A stretch of 34,935 bases of DNA from the NCBI GenBank assembly GCA_018384485.1, contig JAHBAE010000018.1, positions 1 through 34,935 on the forward strand, written 5' to 3'. The stretch comes from Kiritimatiellia bacterium (GTDB lineage Bacteria; Verrucomicrobiota; Kiritimatiellia; RFP12; UBA1067). Shown one piece after another: positions 6,817 through 16,889 of this stretch. The translations under genes were made by a program, and so were the position numbers. Below the pieces are notes generated by a model. It was not told the origin of the DNA, ran no database searches, and saw only the letters and a list, made by a program, of their open reading frames with translations. The number at the start of each line of letters is the position of its first letter. The stretch's first letter is position 1.

Positions 6817-8093
6817 GAGAAAAGTCTCCCCACCGCTTCATTAAGGCGCACTTTTGCTGAAATGAATTCTTCACTTCTTTGAAAAGAAGATTCGCCTGAA
6901 CCTTTTTCGTATACGATATTTCCGTCAACAACCGTCATAGCAACATCTTGGGCGCTGCATGAATTGACGAGAAGATTCGGAATATCAACGGCCGGAGCGA
7001 GATGAACTGCATTAAGGTCAATAACGCAAAGGTCGGCAGCTTTGCCCACTTCAAGGGAACCTGTATTTTCAAGCCCGATGGCTTTAGCTCCGTTGAGAGT
7101 CGCCATTTCAATTAAATCCCAAGCTCCAAGAACTGTGGGATCTTGATTGAAGCCTTTATGGATAAGAGAGGCGACATGCATCTCTTCGAACATATCGAGA
7201 TTGTCATTCGAGGCGCAGCCGTCGGTGCCTAAAGCTACGTTAACGCCAATCTCCATAGCGCGAGGAATGCGGGCAAGACCGCTGCCGAGTTTCATGTTGC
7301 TCGTTGGGTTGTGAATCAAAGAGACGCCCTTATCGGCCATGATTCTAAAGTCGTCATCTGTGCACCAGACGCAATGTGCGGCATAACCGCCGTTATCCAA
7401 TAGCCCTGTCGAGGCCAAATAAGCAATAGGAGTTTTCCCGTGGCGTAAAATACATTCCTCGTGTTCTTTACGCGTCTCTGAAACGTGAACATGCAAGGGG
7501 CGATTCAGCTCTTTGTTGGCGGCAGAGAGACGACGGCAGAAATCTTCATCGGTAAGATATTCAGAATGAATCGAAATATCTGAAAGAACATCTCCCTTCA
7601 ATGCATGCTTCGCCTGGCTGTTCCACACTTTGGTAAATTCAACCGAATCTTCAAGACGGCCGGGAACGAACGAAAGCCCGACGCGACAAATGCGCCCTTT
7701 CATCCCCTTTTCAAGAAGGACTTCACCCATCTGAGAAGGGAAATCATACATATCGGCAACAGCGGTAGTCCCGCCAGAGAGCATCTCTAAAACTCCCCAT
7801 TTAGCCCCTGCGCGAACATCCTCCATCGTCATTTTCGCCTCGACGGGGAAGATCGCCTCCTCTAACCAGCGTTGCAAAGGAAGCCCTCCTCCGAGACCGC
7901 GAACGAGAGTCATCGCGGTATGACCGTGGCAATTGACAAACCCTGGCATCACAAGGCGCGGCTTTTCAGGAAAGTCAAAAAATGAAGGCGTCTGAGAAAT
8001 CTCTATCGACGAGATATTCTTCCCTTCGATTTCTATCGAGCCAAACCGCGTTTTGCGCCCGGGCAGAAGCATAAAAACGTTTTCAAACCTCAT
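6813..8093 (-). CDS. Amidohydrolase, MTA/SAH deaminase or aminodeoxyfutalosine deaminase family
   Basis: PGFVNCHGHTAMTLVRGLGGGLPLQRWLEEAIFPVE, HVSET, HCVW, NPTSNMKLGSG, LGTDGCASNDNLDMFEEM. Confidence 0.85.
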   Translation of the reverse strand: MRFENVFMLLPGRKTRFGSIEIEGKNISSIEISQTPSFFDFPEKPRLVMPGFVNCHGHTAMTLVRGLGGGLPLQRWLEEAIFPVEAKMTMEDVRAGAKWGVLEMLSGGTTAVADMYDFPSQMGEVLLEKGMKGRICRVGLSFVPGRLEDSVEFTKVWNSQAKHALKGDVLSDISIHSEYLTDEDFCRRLSAANKELNRPLHVHVSETRKEHEECILRHGKTPIAYLASTGLLDNGGYAAHCVWCTDDDFRIMADKGVSLIHNPTSNMKLGSGLARIPRAMEIGVNVALGTDGCASNDNLDMFEEMHVASLIHKGFNQDPTVLGAWDLIEMATLNGAKAIGLENTGSLEVGKAADLCVIDLNAVHLAPAVDIPNLLVNSCSAQDVAMTVVDGNIVYEKGSGESSFQRSEEFISAKVRLNEAVGRLFS

Positions 8094-8808
8094 TCGACGC
8101 CCCCTTCTTGAAAAGCATTTGTTTTACCGCCTCTACGGCTCTATCTATCGTCTCGGGCGCGACAACAGGAAGCGTGTGCTCGTTGCCCTGGACCGAATAA
8201 AAAGCTGACGATGGAAAAACCCTTCTTAGAAAATTCGTATTATCGGCGGAAACTATACCGTCGCGCTCGCACGAAACTATAGCAACAGGAAGAGTTCTCG
8301 CTTCTTGAGTTGAAGAAAACCGTTCAAGCTCTTCCCTTAGATCGGTAGTGCGCAGAAAATGAAGCCCGCGCTCAAGATTCTCTTTTGAATACAAAGGCGA
8401 AGGATCGTTGCTGTAAACAAGCTCTGTGCCGTGTTTAAGCGCGGCAAGACGCCGCTCGCTCATGCCACGCCAAAGTAACCTCCCCTTCGTTTCACCTTCC
8501 TCAATCTCGGCACGCTCTTCCATCATTCTTACGGATGCCGAAACAAAAACCGCCCCACAGATTTTTTCACGCTTTGAAAGAAGCATTTTTAGAGCATTTG
8601 CCCCGCCCATCGAAAATCCGACTAAAAGAACACGCGATGAATCATCAATGACTTTCTCGGCAAGCCCGTCAAGCTGCTCAATATACGAAAACGTCCAATC
8701 ACGGCTGAATGATGTGGCGTTCCATATTTCCGCGCCTGCGGCCCAACCGTTGAAAACAAGTGTCTTCAGCGGTTGGTGCGAATGATGATGGACACTAAAG
8801 TCATCCAT
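8083..8808 (-). CDS. Alpha/beta hydrolase (BioH-like architecture)
   Basis: GFSMGG nucleophile elbow, NGWAAGAEIW, CERDGIV acid, NEHTLPV His. Confidence 0.75.
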   Translation of the reverse strand: MDDFSVHHHSHQPLKTLVFNGWAAGAEIWNATSFSRDWTFSYIEQLDGLAEKVIDDSSRVLLVGFSMGGANALKMLLSKREKICGAVFVSASVRMMEERAEIEEGETKGRLLWRGMSERRLAALKHGTELVYSNDPSPLYSKENLERGLHFLRTTDLREELERFSSTQEARTLPVAIVSCERDGIVSADNTNFLRRVFPSSAFYSVQGNEHTLPVVAPETIDRAVEAVKQMLFKKGASNEV

Positions 8809-9791
8809 TATTCGTCAGAATCTAAAATGCGCTCACGAAAATAAGCGATAGTCTTTTCAAGCCCTTCAGCAAGAGGTACGCGAGGCTCCCAGCCGAGAAG
8901 CTCCTTCGCAAGAGTGATGTCTGGCTTGCGACGGCGCGGATCATCCGACGGAAGCGGGCGCATCGCGATCTTGGACTTCGATTCCGGAATGAGACGGAGT
9001 ATTTCCTTCGCCAACGTCGCAATCGTGTACTCGCCTGGATTGCCGGTATTCAAGACTGGCACCTCAAGATTTTTTTCGTCGAAAAATTTATCGATCTCGG
9101 CGCGCGGCTTATCCATATAAAGGCGCATTGCGTCAATAAGATCATCTGAATACTGGAACGAACGTGTCTGGGAACCGTCGCCGTATATCGTCAAATCCTC
9201 GTTTCTAAGCGCCTGGACTATGAAATTCGAAATAACTCTGCCGTCATTAGGGTGCATCCTCGGCCCGTATGTATTGAAAATGCGGACTAAACGCACATCT
9301 ACGCCGTAGACTCTGCGATAATCGGAAGCAAGAGTTTCCGCGCATCTTTTTCCTTCGTCGTAGCAGCTTCTTATCCCGACAGTATTTACATTGCCCCTAT
9401 AGGCTTCAACCTGCGGGTGTACCATCGGGTCGCCATAAATTTCGCTCGTTGAGGCGTGAAGGACTTTCGCGCCTGTAGCACGAGCCCTTTCAAGAACATT
9501 ATGCATCCCCATCACGCATGTGAGCGTCGTTTCCACAGGGCTATTCTGATAATGAATGGGGCTTGCCGGGCATGCGAGATTGTAAATCTCGTCGTACTCG
9601 CCGTCAAAGGGGCGGACAATATCGTGCTGAAGGAATGAAAAGCGGGGATTTTCCAAAAGCCGATCGATGTTTTTCATCGAACCGGTGTAGAGATTATCCA
9701 CCGCCGTAACTTCATAGCCGTCGTCAAGAAGCCTTCTTGAAAGATGGCTTCCCAAAAAACCGGCTCCTCCTGTCACAAGAGCTTTTTTCAT
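8808..9791 (-). CDS. NAD-dependent epimerase/dehydratase, UDP-glucuronate decarboxylase-like
   Basis: [65 protein letters not shown]. Confidence 0.9.
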   Translation of the reverse strand: MKKALVTGGAGFLGSHLSRRLLDDGYEVTAVDNLYTGSMKNIDRLLENPRFSFLQHDIVRPFDGEYDEIYNLACPASPIHYQNSPVETTLTCVMGMHNVLERARATGAKVLHASTSEIYGDPMVHPQVEAYRGNVNTVGIRSCYDEGKRCAETLASDYRRVYGVDVRLVRIFNTYGPRMHPNDGRVISNFIVQALRNEDLTIYGDGSQTRSFQYSDDLIDAMRLYMDKPRAEIDKFFDEKNLEVPVLNTGNPGEYTIATLAKEILRLIPESKSKIAMRPLPSDDPRRRKPDITLAKELLGWEPRVPLAEGLEKTIAYFRERILDSDE

Positions 9792-10309
9792 TCATGAATC
9801 CTATCGTTCGCTGCAGCGACCTTCTCCTTAAGCTCCGCTTTATGTGCGCGAAACTTCTCACGGAGGGATTGATCAGCCGTGCCGAGAATTTGAACAGCCA
9901 AGAGCGCCGCGTTGACGGGGCCTGCCGAGCCAACGGCAACTGTTGCAACGGGAACGCCGCCGGGCATCTGAACAGTTGCATAAAGAGCGTCAAGCCCGTT
10001 GAGTGCACCGCCCGCGATTGGAATTCCGATAACGGGGAGAACGGTGCATGCGGCAAGAACTCCGCCGAGGTGAGCCGCTCCGCCAGCGGCGGCGATTATG
10101 ACTTTAAGCCCTCTTTCCTCTGCACTCGTTGAATACTCGATTGCGGTTTCCGGGGTGCGGTGCGCCGAAATGACGCGCGTTTCGTAACCAACGCCGAAAG
10201 CCTCAAGCGTCTGGCATGTTTTCTTTACCAAGGGCCAATCGGAATCGGACCCCATTACGATGCCAACCTGTATTTTCTCCTCGTTCATTTTCCATTCTCC
10301 TCTCTTCAT
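9788..10309 (-). CDS. purE: N5-carboxyaminoimidazole ribonucleotide mutase
   Basis: [38 protein letters not shown]. Confidence 0.95.
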   Translation of the reverse strand: MKRGEWKMNEEKIQVGIVMGSDSDWPLVKKTCQTLEAFGVGYETRVISAHRTPETAIEYSTSAEERGLKVIIAAAGGAAHLGGVLAACTVLPVIGIPIAGGALNGLDALYATVQMPGGVPVATVAVGSAGPVNAALLAVQILGTADQSLREKFRAHKAELKEKVAAANDRIHE

Positions 10310-10326
10310 TCTATATTTTAACGAAA

Positions 10327-11961
10327 TTATTTAGCACGGCGAAAATCGCCGACGGCCTTTTCCTGCCTCCAAAGATACGGCAGAGTATCGTCAATCTCAG
10401 CCTTTTCAACTGGCAAGGAAAAGAAGCTTTCATACGCCTGCGCCGCGGAAAGGCCTTTTAAGGAAAAGGCAATTTCCTTCGTTCCTGCAGGAGCGCGGCC
10501 ATATATATAAACTGGACAGCCGCGATAAATGTTCCTTAAAAGCCGCGGATACGCCTCAGCCTCGGTAGCAGATGAGAACACTATGCGCAGGTCGCTCAGG
10601 AGAGGATCGCGGAATCTCTCTGAAAGCGCATCAATCCCTGAGCCTGCTTCAAAGCGAGAGCCTTCGAATATGAAGCTTTCACCGCGGTTGGAACGCGTGA
10701 GAATGTCTATAAGCCTGCGGTTTGAAGATTCTTTCACGCCGTACATATAGACGCTGACAAGCCCATCATTGAGAGAGGCGAACTTTGAAAGAATAGCCTC
10801 GGTGCCACTCACGCCGGCGTTGGCGTCACCGTCTGTCACGACTAACGCCACAAGCGGGCGCTTCGGATCGCGCGGGAGAGTTAGAACTGAGGAGATCGTT
10901 GCAAAAACGTCCGTGCGCCCGTGAGCGGCAAGGGAATCCAGCCAGCGGTCTGCCGCCGTAAATGAAGGCTGATCGCAATTCATCCATCGGCGGAACGCAT
11001 AAGAGTAGCGGTCGCGAAAGGCTACGAGATTGAACCTGTCGCCCGTGTTGGCGGCGGAACGGAGAATGCGCTTGGCGGCACGACGGATCGATTTCATTCT
11101 ATCGCGGCCGATTGAACCGGAAGCGTCAATAAGAATGACGAAATCCTTCGAGACAGTGCGCAATGAATCTAACGGGCTTAAGACAATGTTAAAATATACG
11201 TAATCACCTTCTTTGAGAACTTTCATCGATGCGCTCACGACGGACGACATCTCCTTTGCCCCATCGGCATCAACAAGCGAACGAACGGCTTCCTTTTCTT
11301 TGCTGACGATAGTCTCGTTAAGCTCGTTCATCACCTCTTCGGAAGGCTTAAACTTTTCCTCTTCCGATTCTTCTGCGGGAATTTCTTTTTTCTTTTCAAG
11401 TTTCGTTACTGCCGGCGCCACAACAGCGGAAGAAGAGAAATTGGGTGACTCAAAAACTGGAGCCAAAGGAAGCGAAACTCCTGTTACGGCAGGGGCGAGA
11501 GCCGATTGCGACAACTGAGGCGCAAGAGGAGAAGACTCCATCTTCGGAGTTTCTGAAGGAACTTTAGGCGCCGTATGGGAGAGATCCGGAAGCGGAATAG
11601 ACGTTGACTCGGGAATCTGACGCGAAATCACATCTGGCGGCTCCGGCGGCGGAACATCTATCGCCGGGGCCTTTGCCGCTGGAGAGGAAGTTTCCGCCGA
11701 AGGCAACGAGGCTACAGCCTCCGTTACTTCAGGAGCTTCTTTATCAGCCTTAATATCTTCTATCGCATCCAATTTAACTGGATCGGGCAACCGCTCCGCT
11801 TTCGTAACGCGCATCGGCTCACGCGATTTAGAGCGCATCGAAGAAGGAAGTATCTCTGTCATGATCATCGGCCTTGCCCAGAACATGAGCCCGATATGAA
11901 CAGCGAGAGAAATGACCATCGCCGCAATCAAGGCGTCTCTTGCAAACCCTCCGTTATTCAT
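10327..11961 (-). CDS. Membrane-anchored von Willebrand factor A domain protein with Pro-rich linker
   Basis: N-terminal TM segment, Pro/Ser-rich linker, MIDAS DASGSIG, GRTDVF, VVTDGDANAG. Confidence 0.85.
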   Translation of the reverse strand: MNNGGFARDALIAAMVISLAVHIGLMFWARPMIMTEILPSSMRSKSREPMRVTKAERLPDPVKLDAIEDIKADKEAPEVTEAVASLPSAETSSPAAKAPAIDVPPPEPPDVISRQIPESTSIPLPDLSHTAPKVPSETPKMESSPLAPQLSQSALAPAVTGVSLPLAPVFESPNFSSSAVVAPAVTKLEKKKEIPAEESEEEKFKPSEEVMNELNETIVSKEKEAVRSLVDADGAKEMSSVVSASMKVLKEGDYVYFNIVLSPLDSLRTVSKDFVILIDASGSIGRDRMKSIRRAAKRILRSAANTGDRFNLVAFRDRYSYAFRRWMNCDQPSFTAADRWLDSLAAHGRTDVFATISSVLTLPRDPKRPLVALVVTDGDANAGVSGTEAILSKFASLNDGLVSVYMYGVKESSNRRLIDILTRSNRGESFIFEGSRFEAGSGIDALSERFRDPLLSDLRIVFSSATEAEAYPRLLRNIYRGCPVYIYGRAPAGTKEIAFSLKGLSAAQAYESFFSLPVEKAEIDDTLPYLWRQEKAVGDFRRAK

Positions 11962-13886
11962 CAGCGCTCCTCCGAATTCTCTTTGAGAATCTTTTCCGCT
12001 TCCGCGGCAAATTTCGTCTTGTCAAAAAGAGCCGTCACGACCGTAGCATAAGCGCGGGCGCTTTCAACATCATTGCGCATGAGAGATGCGCGCGCCAAAG
12101 TCAAATACGCCTCGGCCCTGGCCTCGCCATTTGCTGCATTAAGCTCGATAGCTTTTTTAAGAGCCTTCTCTGCTTTCTTTGAATCTCCCCCGCGCACTTC
12201 AAGAACTCCAAGGCGCAAAGCGACTTTCGCAAGCGATTCGGTGACGCACGGCTCTTCCATCGCCTTCGTATACGAATAAATGGCAGCGCCGAACGCCCCC
12301 TCGCCATCTTCAATCTCGCCGAGAAGCGCGAAGCCTGCCTGACGCCATTGAGGAGAATCGCTCTTGATAAGAGATTGTGCGCACAACTTAGCGTCCTCCC
12401 CTTCTAAAATCCGCCCAACGGCAAGAGTCTTTGCCGCGCTCATACGCACAAGCGCTCCCTCCCTGATGAGAAGGGAATACTCTTTTTTCGCCTCAAGAGT
12501 GCGCCCGGCGTTAAAATCGGCATCCGCAATCATAAGCCGCGCCTCGCGCGCCTCGTCTAAGGGAAGCGAAGTTTTTACCGCCTCCTTCAAATACTCAATC
12601 CCTTTTTCCGAATGGCCCGAACGCACGGAAGAAACGCCGCGCCAATAAAGAGCAAGCGCCTTTCTTTCATTAGTCAATTTACCTGTTGAAAGAGCCTCGG
12701 CAAGAGAAAGCTCTGCCGCCTGCCATTTCTCGCGCCGCAGAAGCGACATCGCCCTGCGATACGTCGCCTCGGCCGCATCGTGACTGCCGGGGAAGTCGCG
12801 CGAGACGGCTGCATAACTCTCTTCCGCCTCTTGAATTTTTCCAGCCGCCTCGAGCGCCCACGCATAACGCAGCTTATCGGCGGCACCCGAACCGGGAAGC
12901 AGGGCGGCCCTACGGGAAGATTCAAGTATCTTCGCCGTATCTTTCGTCTTGACGGCCTCATCAAATTCAGTGCGGGCAATAAGAAGATTTATCGACTGGA
13001 GATTTGCGCCCTGCGGAAACTTCTCGATATATTCTTTCGCCGCTTTTGATGCGGCGGCTTTTTCACCGAGATTGTCGTTGGCCATCGCCTTCACAAAAAG
13101 GAGCGTCTCATCGTTATCATCTGTACAGAAAGAAAGCGCCTGACTGTAGCGGCCGGCCATCAACTCGCTAAGAGAGGCAAGTCGATTGACTTCAACTATG
13201 CGAGAATCGCCTGGATGCAATTTCATATACCGCTTGAGGAGCGCCACACTCTCCCCGTAACGACCTTCGCGATAGCTGTGGACCGCCGCAAGATAAAGGG
13301 CGTCTTTTGCAAGAGCGGGATCTTTGCCGTAAACGATCTCCATAAGCTCGGCAAGGCCTTTGCGACGGACGGCAGGGTCCTTGTCGGCAATGCAGAATGA
13401 AGCGAACTTGAACGACGCATACGGAGCGTAGCGGCCTTTGGGATCTAACTTACGGCACCTCTCGTAAAGAGCGGCATCTGAAGTTAGGCGGGCAAGATGA
13501 AACATCGCCTCTGCACGCAAGGACGTATCGGCCGCATCGCGGATGAAATCAGAAAGCTCTTCTTTCTTTTGCGCGTCATTGCCAGCGAGCGCCTTCATAA
13601 GACGCACGCGCCCCGCAAGAGAGTGGCTGGCAAAACGCGAAAGAAACTGATCGGCCTGTTTTCTCGTCTCTGCAAGATCCTTAAGGCCTTCGGATGATGC
13701 AACGAGGCGGTAAAGAACATCAGCCTCATCAACTCCCGAAACACCTTTTAAAGCAAGATATTCGCGTTTTGCCGCCGCAAAATCGCCGCGACCGAAGAGA
13801 CGGTCGGCCATGGAAAGCCTATCCGCCGGTGCGACGACTAATGCCGCAAAAAGCAAATGCGATAAACTTGATGCGAAGAGAATCAT
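11961..13886 (-). CDS. Exported tetratricopeptide-repeat protein
   Basis: 641 aa, signal-like N-terminus, repeated TPR-like helices (AKREYLALKG, ALYWRGVSSVRSGHSEKGIEYLKEAV, etc.). Confidence 0.8.
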   Translation of the reverse strand: MILFASSLSHLLFAALVVAPADRLSMADRLFGRGDFAAAKREYLALKGVSGVDEADVLYRLVASSEGLKDLAETRKQADQFLSRFASHSLAGRVRLMKALAGNDAQKKEELSDFIRDAADTSLRAEAMFHLARLTSDAALYERCRKLDPKGRYAPYASFKFASFCIADKDPAVRRKGLAELMEIVYGKDPALAKDALYLAAVHSYREGRYGESVALLKRYMKLHPGDSRIVEVNRLASLSELMAGRYSQALSFCTDDNDETLLFVKAMANDNLGEKAAASKAAKEYIEKFPQGANLQSINLLIARTEFDEAVKTKDTAKILESSRRAALLPGSGAADKLRYAWALEAAGKIQEAEESYAAVSRDFPGSHDAAEATYRRAMSLLRREKWQAAELSLAEALSTGKLTNERKALALYWRGVSSVRSGHSEKGIEYLKEAVKTSLPLDEAREARLMIADADFNAGRTLEAKKEYSLLIREGALVRMSAAKTLAVGRILEGEDAKLCAQSLIKSDSPQWRQAGFALLGEIEDGEGAFGAAIYSYTKAMEEPCVTESLAKVALRLGVLEVRGGDSKKAEKALKKAIELNAANGEARAEAYLTLARASLMRNDVESARAYATVVTALFDKTKFAAEAEKILKENSEER

Positions 13887-13904
13887 TGCCTTCTACCCGA
13901 TTAA

Positions 13905-15452
13905 TTATTTTGAAATCAAATCCGCGCTCTTCATCTCGAACGGCCCGAGGGGAAGAGACGCCTGATTGTAAAGGACACCTGATGTGCGATCGCGCCCGAG
14001 ATACCTCACCGCGACAGGCTCCGACACTTCCGCACTTTTGATGTAAAGCTCAGGATGAGGAATCAGGAACATGCTCTTCCAATTCTTTTCACAGCCCTTG
14101 CAGACTGCAATTTCGGCTTTTTTCCATACGCCATCTTTCCCAGCAAGTTCAAAAGGAACATCATACGTAAGATCACGATTGTAAACGTACCAGCTCTTGG
14201 CGTTTTCAAACTCTATTTTTACGACAGAATTTGAAACGGAGAACTTCTTCGCCACAGGCGAATCCGCCTCAGGAACTTCAAACCCGTAATCATTCTTAAG
14301 TGCATGAATCACAAGCCTCTGCGCGACAGTCTCCTTGTCATTCGGGTGGATATCGTCGAAGTTGCCGATATCTGATGTGACAGCCATCGCCGCGTTAGGC
14401 TCTTCGGCGGCAAAGCGCGTCTGCGCCATGCACAGAGACAGCCAATTATGCTTATATGGAGCGAGCTGGCAGAAATAGAGTTTGAGAGACGGATTTTCAA
14501 ACGCCTTTGACCAACCTTTGTAAAGCGCATGCATTTTCGCACAGTAGAGATGGCTTTCGCCATTGTTGTTGCAGCCCTGATACCAGATAAAACCTCTCAT
14601 CGCCATAGGTGTGTAGTCTCGGACCATCGCATTAAACAATGCCGTAGGCTGCTGGAACTGAGCTCCGTAGATTTTTGCACCTTTGCTACCCCTAAACTCC
14701 TTACCGAAAAGCGGCTTGTATTGAGCTGTTTCCTTAATGGACTGATCGCACCCCTCATAACCTTCACGCGGCGTCCACGCGTCAATGTTAGTTCCTCCGA
14801 TGGAGGAATCGATGATGCCGACGGGCACTCCAAGCGCGATATGAAGTTCGCGGGCGTAATACCAGGCGACTGCGGAAAGAAGTTTCCAATGCTCAGACTC
14901 GGGAGGAGCGACAAAGGAAGAAGGCTCAAACTTTTTCCACCCAACCTTCAATTTATTGCGGCCGGGCGTTCCGTAAACGCGAGGAGTTTTGATAAAGCGC
15001 ACGAGCGGCAAACGAGTCATGGAAGTCATCATCGCGCCCTTGCCGTCGCGATAACGGGAATTGCCATCATGCCAGATGGGCGTTTCCATGTTACTTTGAC
15101 CGCTGGCAAACCAGACTTCACCCACAAGGACATCGGAAATGATTTTTTCATCAACCTTTGAAGCAAAAAAGCCATCGCCGCGCTCAACCACCACAAGAGA
15201 GCGCCCTTCTTTGCAAGCTTCCATCGAAGGGAGCGAAACCATCCATTTGCCATCGGCATCGGCAACTGTTTTCACCTTGTTTCCGGAAAAAGAAACTTCA
15301 ATTTTATTTCCAGGTGTTGCCGTCCCCCAAACGGGAACTTTCATCCCGCGCTGCAAAACGGCGCCGTCTGAAAAAGGAGCGCCCAATTCAATCGCTGCAA
15401 AAGCAAGTGATGCGCCTGCCGCAAAAATTGTAGATATGATTTCTTTTTTCAT
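13905..15452 (-). CDS. Sialate O-acetylesterase family protein (paralogue 1)
   Basis: Signal peptide; PFSDGAVLQRGMKVPVWGTATPG; EVWFASGQSNMETPIW; FIWYQGCNNNGES; DIGNFDDIHPNDK. Confidence 0.9.
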   Translation of the reverse strand: MKKEIISTIFAAGASLAFAAIELGAPFSDGAVLQRGMKVPVWGTATPGNKIEVSFSGNKVKTVADADGKWMVSLPSMEACKEGRSLVVVERGDGFFASKVDEKIISDVLVGEVWFASGQSNMETPIWHDGNSRYRDGKGAMMTSMTRLPLVRFIKTPRVYGTPGRNKLKVGWKKFEPSSFVAPPESEHWKLLSAVAWYYARELHIALGVPVGIIDSSIGGTNIDAWTPREGYEGCDQSIKETAQYKPLFGKEFRGSKGAKIYGAQFQQPTALFNAMVRDYTPMAMRGFIWYQGCNNNGESHLYCAKMHALYKGWSKAFENPSLKLYFCQLAPYKHNWLSLCMAQTRFAAEEPNAAMAVTSDIGNFDDIHPNDKETVAQRLVIHALKNDYGFEVPEADSPVAKKFSVSNSVVKIEFENAKSWYVYNRDLTYDVPFELAGKDGVWKKAEIAVCKGCEKNWKSMFLIPHPELYIKSAEVSEPVAVRYLGRDRTSGVLYNQASLPLGPFEMKSADLISK

Positions 15453-15955
15453 TTGTTCTTATCCTTGTTGTTTTTAAAAATAAGTGCCGCCGCATGGCAA
15501 ACTACCCCAACAGACGCGCCGACATCATCCATCTTCTCGTTTGTCTTACCCTTGACGGAAACGCGTGAAATATCAACCTTGAGAATCTGCGCAAGAGACT
15601 CGCGGATTTTATCGGCCTGAGGACGAATGCGGATTTTCTCGGCTATGACCGTCGCATCGACATTGCCGACAGTCCACCCCTTCTCTGACAATCTTGAAAC
15701 TACCGAAGAGAGCATCATCGCAGAAGATGCGCCTTTCCACTTTTCATCGGTATCAGGAAAATGCGCGCCTATATCGCCTTCACACGCCGCCCCGAGAAGC
15801 GAATCGATTATCGCATGAATGAGCACATCCGCATCGGAATGGCCGAGAAGCCCGTCTTCCCCGGGAAACTCCACGCCTCCGAGAATGAGCTTTCGCCCCT
15901 TCGCGATGCGATGGGAATCATACCCGAAACCTACCCTGAAATCATCCATTGCCAA
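15449..15955 (-). CDS. ispF: 2-C-methyl-D-erythritol 2,4-cyclodiphosphate synthase
   Basis: FRVGFGYDSHRIAKGRKLILGGVEFPGEDGLLGHSDADVLIHAIIDSLLGAACEGDIGAHFPD. Confidence 0.95.
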   Translation of the reverse strand: MAMDDFRVGFGYDSHRIAKGRKLILGGVEFPGEDGLLGHSDADVLIHAIIDSLLGAACEGDIGAHFPDTDEKWKGASSAMMLSSVVSRLSEKGWTVGNVDATVIAEKIRIRPQADKIRESLAQILKVDISRVSVKGKTNEKMDDVGASVGVVCHAAALIFKNNKDKNK

Positions 15956-16847
15956 CAGAAAGTGATTCGTGAATCGAAAGACGGAACGGCAACTCTATGC
16001 AGAGCGGCCGTATGAAACGAAAGACACGGGCGGAGGAGACGCGCACACGCCCAGGAACGCGACCTCGCTTTATGAGGAACTCAAGAAAGCGCTGAGGCAT
16101 CGTTTCCCAAAGGTCTTTAAGGCTATGCGAAGAATCTACTGTAACGCGGCAGTCAAGCTCGACTGCGCCGGAGACGGAGTCGGCAACGACGAACCTGTAG
16201 AGAGCTTTAGGCTTTTCCTCATCCGTGGAAACTCCAAGAAGAAGGGAGAAATCCACATTGAGAGCCTCTGCCTGCACGAGAGGAAGATCGCAAGCTTTTT
16301 TTATATCGTCTGTCTTGAACGAAATATGCTCTACATACTGCTGGGGATCAGGAATCTCAAGGGGTTCATCGCGCCAGATGCCTGATTTATCTTCCACACG
16401 GGCAAAGAGAGATTTTTCCGCCGCGAAACGCATCGGAAGCGATGAATCCGACTCGACGCGAAGCATAACGCCGTACGCTTCCCAGAGAATCTTTTCAACT
16501 ATCGGAAAATCCTTATCTTCGATTTCGCGCGGCACGAAACCTGTATCATGGCGGAAAAATTTAATCTCGCCCGAATTGAGAACGACCATCTGGAATTGAG
16601 GAAACTCAACAGGAGCCGAAATTACACCATACGACAAATCTGCCCTAAGGCGCACATAATCATGCAAAGTGCGCCATCCTTCAAGCATAAGAAAACGCAC
16701 TTTCACATCACCATCGCCTTGAAGAATGTTGCAGAAATACGGGAACGCCGTACCGTGCGGTTTTACCGCCCAATTATACGGCGCAAGCGAATTCCACAGT
16801 CCAAGCGCGTCCATTTTCGCGCCTACTTCTATCATTCTTCCACTCAT
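15942..16847 (-). CDS. Conserved-type hypothetical protein
   Basis: 301 aa clean ORF; TATAAT 7 nt upstream of the ATG; no family confidently recognised. Confidence 0.65.
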   Translation of the reverse strand: MSGRMIEVGAKMDALGLWNSLAPYNWAVKPHGTAFPYFCNILQGDGDVKVRFLMLEGWRTLHDYVRLRADLSYGVISAPVEFPQFQMVVLNSGEIKFFRHDTGFVPREIEDKDFPIVEKILWEAYGVMLRVESDSSLPMRFAAEKSLFARVEDKSGIWRDEPLEIPDPQQYVEHISFKTDDIKKACDLPLVQAEALNVDFSLLLGVSTDEEKPKALYRFVVADSVSGAVELDCRVTVDSSHSLKDLWETMPQRFLEFLIKRGRVPGRVRVSSARVFRFIRPLCIELPFRLSIHESLSVGNG

Positions 16848-16854
16848 TTCCTGT

Positions 16855-16860
16855 ATTATA
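16855..16860 (-). promoter_or_regulatory. -10 box TATAAT, 7 nt from ATG (leaderless arrangement)
   Basis: Plus-strand ATTATA at 16855-16860; ATG at 16847-16845. Confidence 0.45.
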
Positions 16861-16889
16861 CCAAATTTAACCGCTATCTTATCAAAACT

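Noticed and set aside
9724-10132. Overlapping ORFs on both strands within purE (110 and 131 aa)
   Set aside because: purE is unmistakable; the others are shadows.
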